Positions 5,817-12,819 of a stretch of DNA of 16,013 nt are shown one piece after another. Made by a program: the position numbers and the translations under genes. The notes beneath the pieces are model-generated. The model was not told the origin of the DNA. It saw only the letters and a list, made by a program, of their open reading frames with translations, and ran no database searches. Position 1 is the stretch's first letter, and each line of letters begins with the position of its first letter. Source of the stretch: an uncultured Lachnospiraceae bacterium (GTDB lineage Bacteria > Bacillota > Clostridia > Lachnospirales > Lachnospiraceae); NCBI GenBank assembly GCA_946623295.1, contig CAMOQY010000011.1, positions 1 to 16,013 of the forward strand, in the 5' to 3' direction.

Positions 5817-6620
5817 TCAATACTTGTCCAGATCCGGGAATTCGATAGGCGTGACCTGGTCCCCATAGCCTGTGAGGGTGACTTCCGCACTCTGTGAAAC
5901 GCTCTGTCCGTCTCTCACGGAATCGAAGGTATAACCCTCGGAAGTTATCAGGCCGCTCGCTCCGACGACTATCTCGCCGCTGCCCTCGGTCATCAGACCG
6001 TTTATCAGGCCCTTAAATCTCATGCTGATCTGCTTTGTGCCGTCAAGGCTGTCCTCGCAGCTGATCGAGGTTATATAATCGCTTGTAAGCTCTTTTCTGA
6101 AGACTCTGAGGACGTCTATCTCGGCAGCCGCCGCATCAAAGTAGGTGTCCTGTCTGCTCCTGGAATCTCCGCTGGCAGAGTAAAGCACGCTGTCACGGTA
6201 ATACATTTCCAGGTCTATAACCCTGTCTTTCGCCTTTACGCTGCCGACCGCTCCGATCTGCGGAGCCGCGCTGTGCGCTCCGATGAATTTCACGAGGATA
6301 TTGAGAGACTGCGTAGTCGTCTCCGCGCCGCTCTTTATCCGCGTATATACCATGATCTGGCACTCGCGGTTGTCAAGCGCCTCCGTCGCGTCCCTCGCAT
6401 CGGCGTAGATCTTCCATTCGGGAGAGCTGCCTGCAGAGCCGTCTGTGCTCTCAAAGTCCGGAGTCTGAGCACCGGACTGCGGGGACTGCTCCGCAGGAGC
6501 GCTCGTCCCGGCCGGTATATCGTCCCCAAAGGGAGCGGGGTTAGTGGCATCCGGGTTCTCACCGCATCCGGAGAGAAAGAGCATAAGCAATGAGATTGTC
6601 AGTGCTGCTATCCTTTTCAT
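5817..6620 (-). CDS. Predicted lipoprotein of unknown function
   Basis: The 267-aa product begins with a lipoprotein signal peptide: MKR, a hydrophobic stretch to about residue 15 and the lipobox LSGC with Cys19 as the predicted lipidation site. It should therefore be anchored on the outer face of the membrane. Residues about 20-65 are a Pro/Ala/Ser/Gln-rich linker. The rest looks like a beta-rich globular domain with alternating hydrophobic strands (for example KQISMRFKGLINGLM, GEIVVGASGLITSEGY). The overall look recalls LolA-like or DUF6612-type lipoproteins, but I see no diagnostic motif and do not assign a family. It sits 19 bases after leuS; its best Shine-Dalgarno sequence (AGGAG) is about 12 bases from the ATG, rather far. 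It is followed closely by rsmE, so it is probably part of the leuS transcript. Confidence 0.85.
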   Translation of the reverse strand: MKRIAALTISLLMLFLSGCGENPDATNPAPFGDDIPAGTSAPAEQSPQSGAQTPDFESTDGSAGSSPEWKIYADARDATEALDNRECQIMVYTRIKSGAETTTQSLNILVKFIGAHSAAPQIGAVGSVKAKDRVIDLEMYYRDSVLYSASGDSRSRQDTYFDAAAAEIDVLRVFRKELTSDYITSISCEDSLDGTKQISMRFKGLINGLMTEGSGEIVVGASGLITSEGYTFDSVRDGQSVSQSAEVTLTGYGDQVTPIEFPDLDKY

Positions 6621-6639
6621 CAGGGCAGGGAACTCCTGT

Positions 6640-9063
6640 TTATTTTACAACGATATTCACGATACGGCCGGGGACATATATCTCCTTTACCACGTTCCCG
6701 CTGAGCCTGTCTCCCAGCATCTGCCTTGCTGCGGCAAGGGCCGCGGGCTGATCCGCATCTCTGGGGATTACTATGGTCCCCTTGAGCTTTCCGTTGACCT
6801 GCACGCCAATCTCTATCGTGGCGTCGACGGTCTTTGCGGGGTCAAACTCCGGCCAGGCGGCCTTTGCGATAAAGCCTTCGCCGCCCAGCTGCTGATATAT
6901 CTCTTCAGCGATATGCGGGGCAAACGGACTGACAAGCTTTATAAACGTAACGAGCTGTCCGCGGCCGATCTTTCCGGCGGCGTATATCTCATTGATAAGG
7001 CCCATCAGCGCCGCGATGGCGGTATTGAACTTCATGGCCGAGATATCCTCTGTGACCTTCTTGATCGCTTTGTGCAGAGGACTCTCAAGGGAGCTGACAT
7101 CCTCATCGGAAATGATGTCCGTAAGTCCGGCGATCCTCTCGAGGAACTTGCGGCAGCCCTTAAGCGAGGAATCATTCCACGGCGCCGAAGCCGCGTAATC
7201 TCCCATAAAGAGCACGTATGTCCTAAGCGTATCCGCGCCGTACGCATCCACTATATCGAGCGGATCCACAACATTGCCTTTGGATTTGCTCATCTTCTCT
7301 CCGTCCGGTCCGAGGATAAGTCCCTGAGCGGAGCGCTTCATGTAGGGCTCGGGTGTGTTGACCTCGCCGAGATCGTAGAGGAATCTGTGCCAGAATCTCG
7401 AATATATAAGATGCCTGGTGACGTGCTCCATGCCGCCGTTGTAATGATCGACGGGCATCCAGTACTCCAGTTTTTTCTTATCGGCAAAGCATTTGTCATT
7501 GTGCGGGTCGATGTATCTCAGATAATACCACGATGAACCAGCCCACTGCGGCATGGTATCCGTCTCGCGCTTTGCGTCGCGTCCGCACTTTGGACATTTG
7601 CAGTTGACGAACTCGGGTATCTTGGCAAGAGGCGATTCGCCGTCTGAGCCGGGCTCGAAATTCTCCACTTCGGGAAGACGCAGCGGAAGCTCCTCATAGG
7701 GCACGGCCACATAGCCGCAGGTATCGCAGTGCACGATCGGGATAGGCTCGCCCCAGTATCTCTGGCGGTTGAAAGCCCAGTCTTTCATCTTGTACTGGAC
7801 GCCTCCTTCGCCGATGCCCTTCTCCTCGAGCACTTCGATCATCTTTGCGATGGAATCTTTTTTATTTGTATAACCGTTGAGGAAACCGGAATTGACCATC
7901 TCTCCGTCGCCGCTGTAGGCTTCTTTGGCGATGTCTCCGCCCTTTATGACCTCTACGATATCCACGCCGAAGGCCTTTGCGAAATCGTAGTCTCTCTGGT
8001 CATGCGCGGGCACAGCCATGATCGCGCCGGTGCCGTAGCCCATCATCACGTAATCCGCGATAAAGATCGGGATCTGTTTGCCGCTGACGGGGTTGACGCC
8101 GAAGATGCCCTCAAGTCTGACGCCGGTCTTGTCCTTTACAAGCTGCGTGCGCTCAAACTCGGTCTTCTTGGCGCACTCGGCCCTGTATGAACGTACCGCG
8201 TCCATATTTTCTATGCTTTGCGAGAGCTCGTCGATGATCGGATGCTCGGGCGCAACTACCATGAAGGTAACGCCGAAGAGCGTGTCGGGGCGGGTTGTGT
8301 AGATGCGGAGCTTCTTTTCGGCGCCGTCGGATCCTGTGATGGGACATCCGTCCTTTCCCGATACGGCAAAGTTTACAAACGCTCCCGTGGAGCGCCCGAT
8401 CCAGTTGATCTGCTGCTGTTTGATGTTTTCAGGGAACTGAACGCTCTCCAGACCCTCAAGGAGCTTGTCAGCGTATTTTGTTATGCGCAGATACCAGACG
8501 TCCTTTGATTTCTGGACGACGTCGCTGTGACAGATATCGCACTTGCCTCCCTGGCTGTCCTCATTTGAAAGGACCACCTTGCAGGAGGGGCAGTAATTGA
8601 CCAGTGTCTTATCCTTGAATGCCAGACCGTGCTCGAACATCTTGAGGAAGATCCACTGGGTCCACTTGTAGTAATCCTCATCGGTTGTATCAATGACGCG
8701 GCTCCAGTCAAAGGAAAAGCCGACCTTCCGAAGCTGCTCGGAAAAATGTGCTATATTCCGGTCGGTGACGATGCGCGGATGGATCCCGGTCTTGATCGCG
8801 TAGTTTTCGGCAGGCAGGCCGAACGCGTCAAAGCCTATGGGGAAAAGCACGTTTATATCCTGCATGCGAAGCATGCGGCACATGGCGTCCAGGCCGAGAT
8901 ATGCCTTGCAGTGCCCGACGTGAAGTCCGGCGCCTGAAGGATAGGGAAACTCTACCAGACCGTAGAATTTCTTTTTGGTGCTGTCATCCTGAGCCGCGAA
9001 GACCATGTTGTCTTCCCAGCTTTTCTGCCACTTGGGCTCGATCTTTTTGAAATCATACTTCAT
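6640..9063 (-). CDS. leuS: Leucine--tRNA ligase
   Basis: LeuRS charges tRNA-Leu with leucine and edits mischarged isoleucine and norvaline analogues. From the ATG at 9061-9063 it is 807 aa, typical for bacteria. The class I signatures are clear: HVGH (48-51, in FPYPSGAGLHVGHCKAYLG) and KMSKS (590-594). A zinc-binding segment CPSC...CDIC sits in the insertion after the first half of the Rossmann fold. A CP1 editing domain follows (TTRPDTLFG; AVPAHDQRDYDFA), and the C-terminal part is the anticodon-binding helical bundle and a small LeuRS domain. An upstream in-frame start at 9126 would overlap the promoter and adds non-family residues. The chosen ATG has AGGAAGTG upstream and the expected MKYDFKKIEPKWQ start. 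No T-box leader is present. Confidence 0.97.
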   Translation of the reverse strand: MKYDFKKIEPKWQKSWEDNMVFAAQDDSTKKKFYGLVEFPYPSGAGLHVGHCKAYLGLDAMCRMLRMQDINVLFPIGFDAFGLPAENYAIKTGIHPRIVTDRNIAHFSEQLRKVGFSFDWSRVIDTTDEDYYKWTQWIFLKMFEHGLAFKDKTLVNYCPSCKVVLSNEDSQGGKCDICHSDVVQKSKDVWYLRITKYADKLLEGLESVQFPENIKQQQINWIGRSTGAFVNFAVSGKDGCPITGSDGAEKKLRIYTTRPDTLFGVTFMVVAPEHPIIDELSQSIENMDAVRSYRAECAKKTEFERTQLVKDKTGVRLEGIFGVNPVSGKQIPIFIADYVMMGYGTGAIMAVPAHDQRDYDFAKAFGVDIVEVIKGGDIAKEAYSGDGEMVNSGFLNGYTNKKDSIAKMIEVLEEKGIGEGGVQYKMKDWAFNRQRYWGEPIPIVHCDTCGYVAVPYEELPLRLPEVENFEPGSDGESPLAKIPEFVNCKCPKCGRDAKRETDTMPQWAGSSWYYLRYIDPHNDKCFADKKKLEYWMPVDHYNGGMEHVTRHLIYSRFWHRFLYDLGEVNTPEPYMKRSAQGLILGPDGEKMSKSKGNVVDPLDIVDAYGADTLRTYVLFMGDYAASAPWNDSSLKGCRKFLERIAGLTDIISDEDVSSLESPLHKAIKKVTEDISAMKFNTAIAALMGLINEIYAAGKIGRGQLVTFIKLVSPFAPHIAEEIYQQLGGEGFIAKAAWPEFDPAKTVDATIEIGVQVNGKLKGTIVIPRDADQPAALAAARQMLGDRLSGNVVKEIYVPGRIVNIVVK

Positions 9064-9101
9064 ACAGGTCACTTCCTTTTGTCCTGCGGTCTCCCGCGTC
9101 G

Positions 9102-9117
9102 TTCCGTAACTATGGAA
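9102..9117. repeat. Imperfect 16-bp dyad over the leuS start point
   Basis: TTCCaTA-GT-TAcGGAA (minus-strand reading) is an inverted repeat with a single mismatched pair. It begins at the last base of the leuS -10 and spans the predicted transcription start near 9110. A repressor bound here would block initiation. The alternative is a short RNA hairpin at the 5' end of the transcript. Seen directly; function inferred. Confidence 0.35.
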
Positions 9118-9145
9118 TTTTAGCATTTATAATGCTTTTCTTCAA
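9117..9145 (-). promoter_or_regulatory. Promoter of leuS
   Basis: On the minus strand TTGAAG (9140-9145) and TAAAAT (9117-9122) are 17 bases apart, and a TGC just before the -10 makes an extended -10 element. The start point would be near 9110, giving a leader of about 46 bases. It lies downstream of the fumarase beta stop codon and a weak terminator-like hairpin, so leuS and its downstream genes form their own transcription unit. Confidence 0.75.
9122..9136. repeat. 15-bp dyad in the leuS promoter spacer
   Basis: AGCATT-ATA-AATGCT is a perfect inverted repeat with 6-bp arms. It fills the spacer between the -35 and -10 of leuS and touches the first base of the -10. The location is that of a typical repressor operator. 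It is AT-rich, so chance occurrence is possible. Confidence 0.4.
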
Positions 9146-9170
9146 GGTTTTATATGGAGTTTATGATTTC

Positions 9171-9196
9171 AAAAAGCCAAAGTTTTTCCGAGGCTT
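9171..9196 (-). terminator. Weak terminator-like hairpin after the fumarase beta gene
   Basis: In the minus-strand transcript AAGCC (starting within the stop codon) can pair with GGCTT across a 13-base loop, followed by five T residues (9171-9175). A five-pair stem is weak, so termination is likely incomplete and some read-through into leuS is expected. Confidence 0.35.
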
Positions 9197-9755
9197 ATTT
9201 CAGGCTCTCAAGATACTGCTCTCTGCCGAGACGGTAGAGGTCGTTTCCTTCGGAGTCTATTACGACCGTGACGGGAAGATCCTCCACCTCGAGCCTTCTG
9301 AGGGCCTCCGCGCCGAGGTCGTCGTAGGCGATGACCTCAGCCTTTTTGACGCATTTAGCAAGCAGCGCGGCGCAGCCGCCGATGGCACCGAAATAGACCG
9401 CCCCGCACTCCTTCATGGCCTCTACTACCTCTGCGCTGCGTCTTCCCTTGCCGATCATCCCGGTAAGACCTGCCTCGCGTATCATGCGCGGGCTGTAGGG
9501 ATCCATACGGTACGAGGTCGTCGGGCCGACCGAGCCGATGGGCTGTCCGGGCTTTGCGGGCGACGGACCGGCAAAGTATATCACGGCATCTTTGAAATCC
9601 GCCGGAAGCTTTTCCCCGCGGTCGAGCGCCTCGATAAAGCGCTTGTGCGCCGCGTCTCTCGACGTATAGATAACTCCGGTGATCTCAACGGTATCTCCCG
9701 CTTTCAGTGTCCTTGCCTTTTCGCTCGTAAGGGGCGTAGTTATCTTTACGGTCAT
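9195..9755 (-). CDS. Class I fumarate hydratase / L-tartrate dehydratase, beta subunit
   Basis: This is the C-terminal (beta) half of a two-subunit iron-sulfur hydro-lyase that interconverts fumarate and malate, or dehydrates tartrate to oxaloacetate. The 186-aa product matches the fumarase C-terminal domain, with GPTTSYRMDPYSP (77-89), GMIGKG (99-104) and FGAIGGCAAL. The alpha stop and this start overlap as TGATG, so the subunits are translationally coupled and made in equal amounts. A GTG one codon earlier is possible, but GGAGG is seven bases from the ATG at 9755, a better spacing. Substrate cannot be decided from sequence: the names fumA/fumB and ttdA/ttdB are both used for such pairs, and fumarase is the likelier role in an anaerobe. 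No tartrate transport or regulator gene is present. Confidence 0.9.
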   Translation of the reverse strand: MTVKITTPLTSEKARTLKAGDTVEITGVIYTSRDAAHKRFIEALDRGEKLPADFKDAVIYFAGPSPAKPGQPIGSVGPTTSYRMDPYSPRMIREAGLTGMIGKGRRSAEVVEAMKECGAVYFGAIGGCAALLAKCVKKAEVIAYDDLGAEALRRLEVEDLPVTVVIDSEGNDLYRLGREQYLESLK

Positions 9756-10594
9756 CACAGCACCTCCGTTTTATGCCTTGCCACGTGACAGTTGATATTT
9801 ACCGCGACGGGAAGCCCGGCGATATGCGTGGCCATATGGTTGATATTTACCTTGAGGCAGAATGTCCTGCCGCCGAAGCCCTGGGGGCCTATTCCCAGAG
9901 CATTGACTTTCTCGAGCAGCTCATCCTCGAGCTGTGCGTAAAAGCTGTCCGGGTTTTTCTCATCGAGAGGACGCAGCAGGGCCTTTTTGGCCATCAGCGC
10001 GGCCTTGTCAAAGGTTCCGCCGATGCCGACTCCCATGATTATGGGCGGGCATGGATTGGGGCCGGCATCCTCGGCCACCTTGAGCACGAAATCCTTGACC
10101 CCTTCTATTCCGTCGGCGGGCTTCAGCATTTTCAGCTGGCTCATGTTTTCAGAGCCGAAGCCCTTAGGCGCGACCGTGATCGTGAGCCTGTCGCCAGGTA
10201 CGAGCTCGTAGTAGATCATAGCCGGGGTGTTGTCTCCGGAGTTGACGCGCTCTATCGGATCGGATACGACACTCTTGCGCAGATATCCGTCCTTATAGCC
10301 GGAAGCCACACCGGCGTTTACGGCCTCTTCAATATCGCCGTTTATATGCACGTCCTGCCCTATCTCAAGAAAGACGCAGGCCATGCCTGTATCCTGACAG
10401 ATCGGGACGGAGTTTTCCCCGGCGATACGGTAGTTTTCGATTATCTTGTCCAGTATTCCGCAGGCGATGGGAAACGGTTCCTCACGCCTGCACTCCTCGA
10501 TGCGTTTTTTTACGTCGTCGGGCAGGTAATAGCACGCCTCCATACACAGACGCCTGACTGTCTCAGTTATCTGACGGGCACTGATCTCTCTCAT
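9755..10594 (-). CDS. Class I fumarate hydratase / L-tartrate dehydratase, alpha subunit
   Basis: The 279-aa alpha subunit carries the catalytic [4Fe-4S] cluster of a class I hydro-lyase, an oxygen-sensitive enzyme typical of anaerobes. Likely cluster cysteines are C66 in PICQDTG and C182 in NPCPPIIMG. The third is probably C246 (GGRTFCLK) or C269 (NINCHVARH); I cannot decide between them. The GFGSEN and IGPQGFGGRT motifs are also family features. The ATG at 10592-10594 has a strong GGGAGG seven bases upstream; a TTG further upstream would overlap that site and is rejected. The gene is first in a two-gene unit with its own strong promoter. It probably links malate and fumarate in a branched or partial TCA pathway. 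Confidence 0.92.
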   Translation of the reverse strand: MREISARQITETVRRLCMEACYYLPDDVKKRIEECRREEPFPIACGILDKIIENYRIAGENSVPICQDTGMACVFLEIGQDVHINGDIEEAVNAGVASGYKDGYLRKSVVSDPIERVNSGDNTPAMIYYELVPGDRLTITVAPKGFGSENMSQLKMLKPADGIEGVKDFVLKVAEDAGPNPCPPIIMGVGIGGTFDKAALMAKKALLRPLDEKNPDSFYAQLEDELLEKVNALGIGPQGFGGRTFCLKVNINHMATHIAGLPVAVNINCHVARHKTEVL

Positions 10595-10626
10595 GACATT
10601 TCCTCCCAAAAGTGGATTCTGAGCGG

Positions 10627-10655
10627 ATTATACTCCACAAAAAAAGCTGTGTCGA
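10627..10655 (-). promoter_or_regulatory. Promoter of the fumarase alpha-beta genes
   Basis: On the minus strand TCGACA (10650-10655, one mismatch from TTGACA) and a perfect TATAAT (10627-10632) are 17 bases apart. The start would be near 10620, leaving a leader of about 26 bases with a strong Shine-Dalgarno sequence. The -35 and spacer lie within the loop, stem and T run of the terminator hairpin behind ctpA, so the two elements share DNA. Confidence 0.78.
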
Positions 10656-10678
10656 TAAAAGCCGGCACAACTTTTTTT
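10639..10678. terminator. Bidirectional rho-independent terminator between ctpA and the fumarase genes
   Basis: AGCTGTG (10645-10651) pairs with CACAACT (10666-10672) with one G-T wobble around a 14-base loop. The stem is flanked by seven A residues (10639-10645) and seven T residues (10672-10678), so it has a T run on both strands. Its natural use is to end the holA-dgt-dnaG-trmK-ctpA transcript on the minus strand. About 60 AT-rich bases between the ctpA stop and the terminator show nothing else I can identify. Confidence 0.8.
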
Positions 10679-10739
10679 AAACCTTCAGTTTAGCGGAAAA
10701 TCTTTAATTTACTTAAGTTATGATCTCCCGGATGCTTAT

Positions 10740-12077
10740 TTAATTACCCTGCAGGATGCTGATCGCGCGTTCGAGCTGCTCATCCGCTTTGGTCTCGGGG
10801 TCATCCTCAAGGACGATATTCGGAGCGACACCTACTCCGTGTATGCACTCTCCGCCGGGGAGATAGTAATAAGACGAGGTCAGTTTTGCAAGCGATCCGT
10901 CGGTCAGGTAATAGTAGGTCTGGATGATGCCCTTGCCAAAGGTGACCGTGCCTATCAGAGTCGCTCTCCCGTTGTCTCTGAGCGCGCCGCACATGAGTTC
11001 CGAGGCGCTCGCGCTGTTTTCATTTACGAGAACGCACATGGGGACGGTGCAGACCGGATCGTTCTTTGAGTCATAATCGATCCTCGTCCCGTCCTTTTCC
11101 TCCTCATAGGCTATAATAGCGCCCTTGTCGAGGAAAAGGTCGCATATGCCAATCACAGAGGTCCTCGAACCGCCCGGATTGTTGCGGAGATCTACTATGA
11201 GGCTCTTCATCCCCTGGGCGTCAAGCTTTGCCAGCGCGTCTTTCATCTGACCGATCCCGGCGTCGTTAAAGCCGCTCAGTCTGATATAGCCTATGCCGTC
11301 GTCCCTCATCTCATAGGATACGTCGTTGGCCTCGACCGGGCGTCTGATCATGTTCATCGCCAGCAGCTCGCTGCCGCGGCGGATGCCGACTTCCACGCCG
11401 GTGCCCTCTTCTCCGCGGATCAGCTTGACGGTTTCGTCAAGCGTATATGCCGTCACGTCCTCGCCGTCCACCGATACGATCACGTCTCCCGGCATGATCC
11501 CCGCCTCGCTCGCGGGGCTGTTGTCATATACCTGGGTCACAGTCTTGTCATAGGTCTCCTGATCAAACTGGACCATGGCGCCGATACCGCAGTAGTTGCC
11601 TGTGAGATCGGAGCTCGCTTCCGCAGCCTCCTCCGGAGTCATATACACGGAATACGGGTCGCCAAGGCCGGCGATAAGGCCCTTGTAGATGTAGTCCTCC
11701 ATCACCTCCGCGTCGTAATCGAGGATAAACTTATCGTCTATGAGATCGAGTATGACGTCGATCTTGTCGTAGATCATTTCACGATCCAGATCATACGAGG
11801 ACGCCTGATCTTCGATCTCCTCGAGTTCGCCGGACCCGGCGCCTTTTCCGAGGAGCTCATCCTCATCAAAAGCGTTGCCCTCCTGATCGTAGTACAATCC
11901 GTCGCGATAATAATACGTCACGCCGTCGATGGTGATCTTAGGCGTTTCTTCTCCGGATCTTTCGATCATGCTGATATATGCCGGTATCGCGAGGATCATC
12001 ACCAGCAGCATGGCAAGCGCAAGTATGGATGCACCTCCGGAAAAGAAACCGGACCAGAATTTTTTTCCTGAATTCAT
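10740..12077 (-). CDS. ctpA: C-terminal processing peptidase (S41 family, CtpA/CtpB type)
   Basis: This is a membrane-anchored serine protease with a PDZ domain that cleaves extracytoplasmic proteins near their C-termini; relatives include CtpB of Bacillus, which acts in sporulation signalling, and E. coli Tsp/Prc. The 445-aa protein has one N-terminal membrane segment (about 16-37). A PDZ domain covers about 158-245 (SPASEAGIMPGDVIVSVDGEDV), then the S41 protease domain. By alignment with Tsp the catalytic pair is S357 (NSASASE) and K382 (TFGKG), with D368 also conserved; all are present. Residues about 44-95 are an unusual Tyr- and acid-rich insert between membrane and protease. The gene follows trmK by 19 bases with AGGAG as ribosome binding site and ends at a strong terminator. 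The substrate is unknown. Confidence 0.93.
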   Translation of the reverse strand: MNSGKKFWSGFFSGGASILALAMLLVMILAIPAYISMIERSGEETPKITIDGVTYYYRDGLYYDQEGNAFDEDELLGKGAGSGELEEIEDQASSYDLDREMIYDKIDVILDLIDDKFILDYDAEVMEDYIYKGLIAGLGDPYSVYMTPEEAAEASSDLTGNYCGIGAMVQFDQETYDKTVTQVYDNSPASEAGIMPGDVIVSVDGEDVTAYTLDETVKLIRGEEGTGVEVGIRRGSELLAMNMIRRPVEANDVSYEMRDDGIGYIRLSGFNDAGIGQMKDALAKLDAQGMKSLIVDLRNNPGGSRTSVIGICDLFLDKGAIIAYEEEKDGTRIDYDSKNDPVCTVPMCVLVNENSASASELMCGALRDNGRATLIGTVTFGKGIIQTYYYLTDGSLAKLTSSYYYLPGGECIHGVGVAPNIVLEDDPETKADEQLERAISILQGN

Positions 12078-12096
12078 GACAAACTCCTTTTAAGAA

Positions 12097-12819
12097 TCAA
12101 TAGTCTCCGGCAGCCTGATCATACTCATCCAGAGCTGTCCGGGCAAGGCGCAGGCTTTCCTCAAGCTCGTTCCTGCGCGTGCGAGCTCTCGTATTGTCCT
12201 GCGTCAGAGCGCGGATCAAAGACTCAAAGCAGGCGATATCCCTGCATATGAGCTCCCTGCGCCTGGACTGGGACTGCGTAAGGAAAAGGCTCTTTCTGCC
12301 ATATGCGAGCTCAAACGGCTCATAGGCCTCCGCCTCTTTGCCGTATACGGCCTCTATTATGAAATAATACTTGCCGTCGTCGGCAGCGCAGCTCTCGCGG
12401 GTAATGCAGAAGCCGTTATCAGCCAGGAACTGCCTGAAATGAGGCTGCCCCGACTGAGGGGAAAGGATCAGCCTGCCGCCCTTTAAAAGCCTGCCGCGTC
12501 CATCCGTCAGGATGCGCTCTATCAGCGGGCCGCCCATACCGGTGATGACCAGCGTATCGCCATCCGATATACTGACGTCCTTTAATCCGTCCGACAGGAT
12601 AAAGCTGATCTTATCCCCGACTCCGGCCCCGGCGGCATTTGCCGCGGCTCTCTCCAGAGGGCCACGGCGCACGTCCGCCGCAGCCGCCCCGCGCGCGATT
12701 CCGCGCAGGAGGCTCTCTATGGGAATATACCCGTGATCCGTGCCGATATCCACGACGCGGGAGCAGTCCTCTGACGCGAGCAGCGTCAATACGTTTTCAA
12801 GTCTCTCAGACAGCTTCAT
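12097..12819 (-). CDS. trmK: tRNA (adenine(22)-N(1))-methyltransferase TrmK
   Basis: TrmK makes m1A22 in the D-loop of some tRNAs in Gram-positive bacteria. The 240-aa protein has a Rossmann methyltransferase domain with the SAM-binding VVDIGTDHGY (22-31) and the TrmK-specific ITGMGG (92-97). Another family feature is the LSPQSGQ segment. A C-terminal helical, charged tail (about 175-240) is a predicted coiled coil, as in other TrmK proteins. The ATG at 12817-12819 directly abuts the TAG stop of dnaG with no base between. In most Clostridia and Bacilli rpoD separates dnaG from trmK and a Nif3-like gene follows; here neither is present and ctpA comes next. Confidence 0.94.
   Translation of the reverse strand: MKLSERLENVLTLLASEDCSRVVDIGTDHGYIPIESLLRGIARGAAAADVRRGPLERAAANAAGAGVGDKISFILSDGLKDVSISDGDTLVITGMGGPLIERILTDGRGRLLKGGRLILSPQSGQPHFRQFLADNGFCITRESCAADDGKYYFIIEAVYGKEAEAYEPFELAYGRKSLFLTQSQSRRRELICRDIACFESLIRALTQDNTRARTRRNELEESLRLARTALDEYDQAAGDY

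Noticed and set aside
6544..7536. Long plus-strand open frame (330 codons) opposite leuS and the lipoprotein gene
   Set aside because: It lies antisense to strongly supported genes, its product has no recognisable domain, and long antisense frames are common opposite GC-biased codons.
9064..9194. T-box riboswitch upstream of leuS
   Set aside because: I looked for the conserved T-box core and specifier structure; the GCGG-GAGA-CCGC mini-hairpin at 9086-9097 is not part of one and the leader is far too short.
9773..10693. Plus-strand open frame (306 codons) opposite the fumarase alpha gene
   Set aside because: It is antisense to a gene with clear family motifs, reads through the terminator and promoter region, and its product resembles no family.
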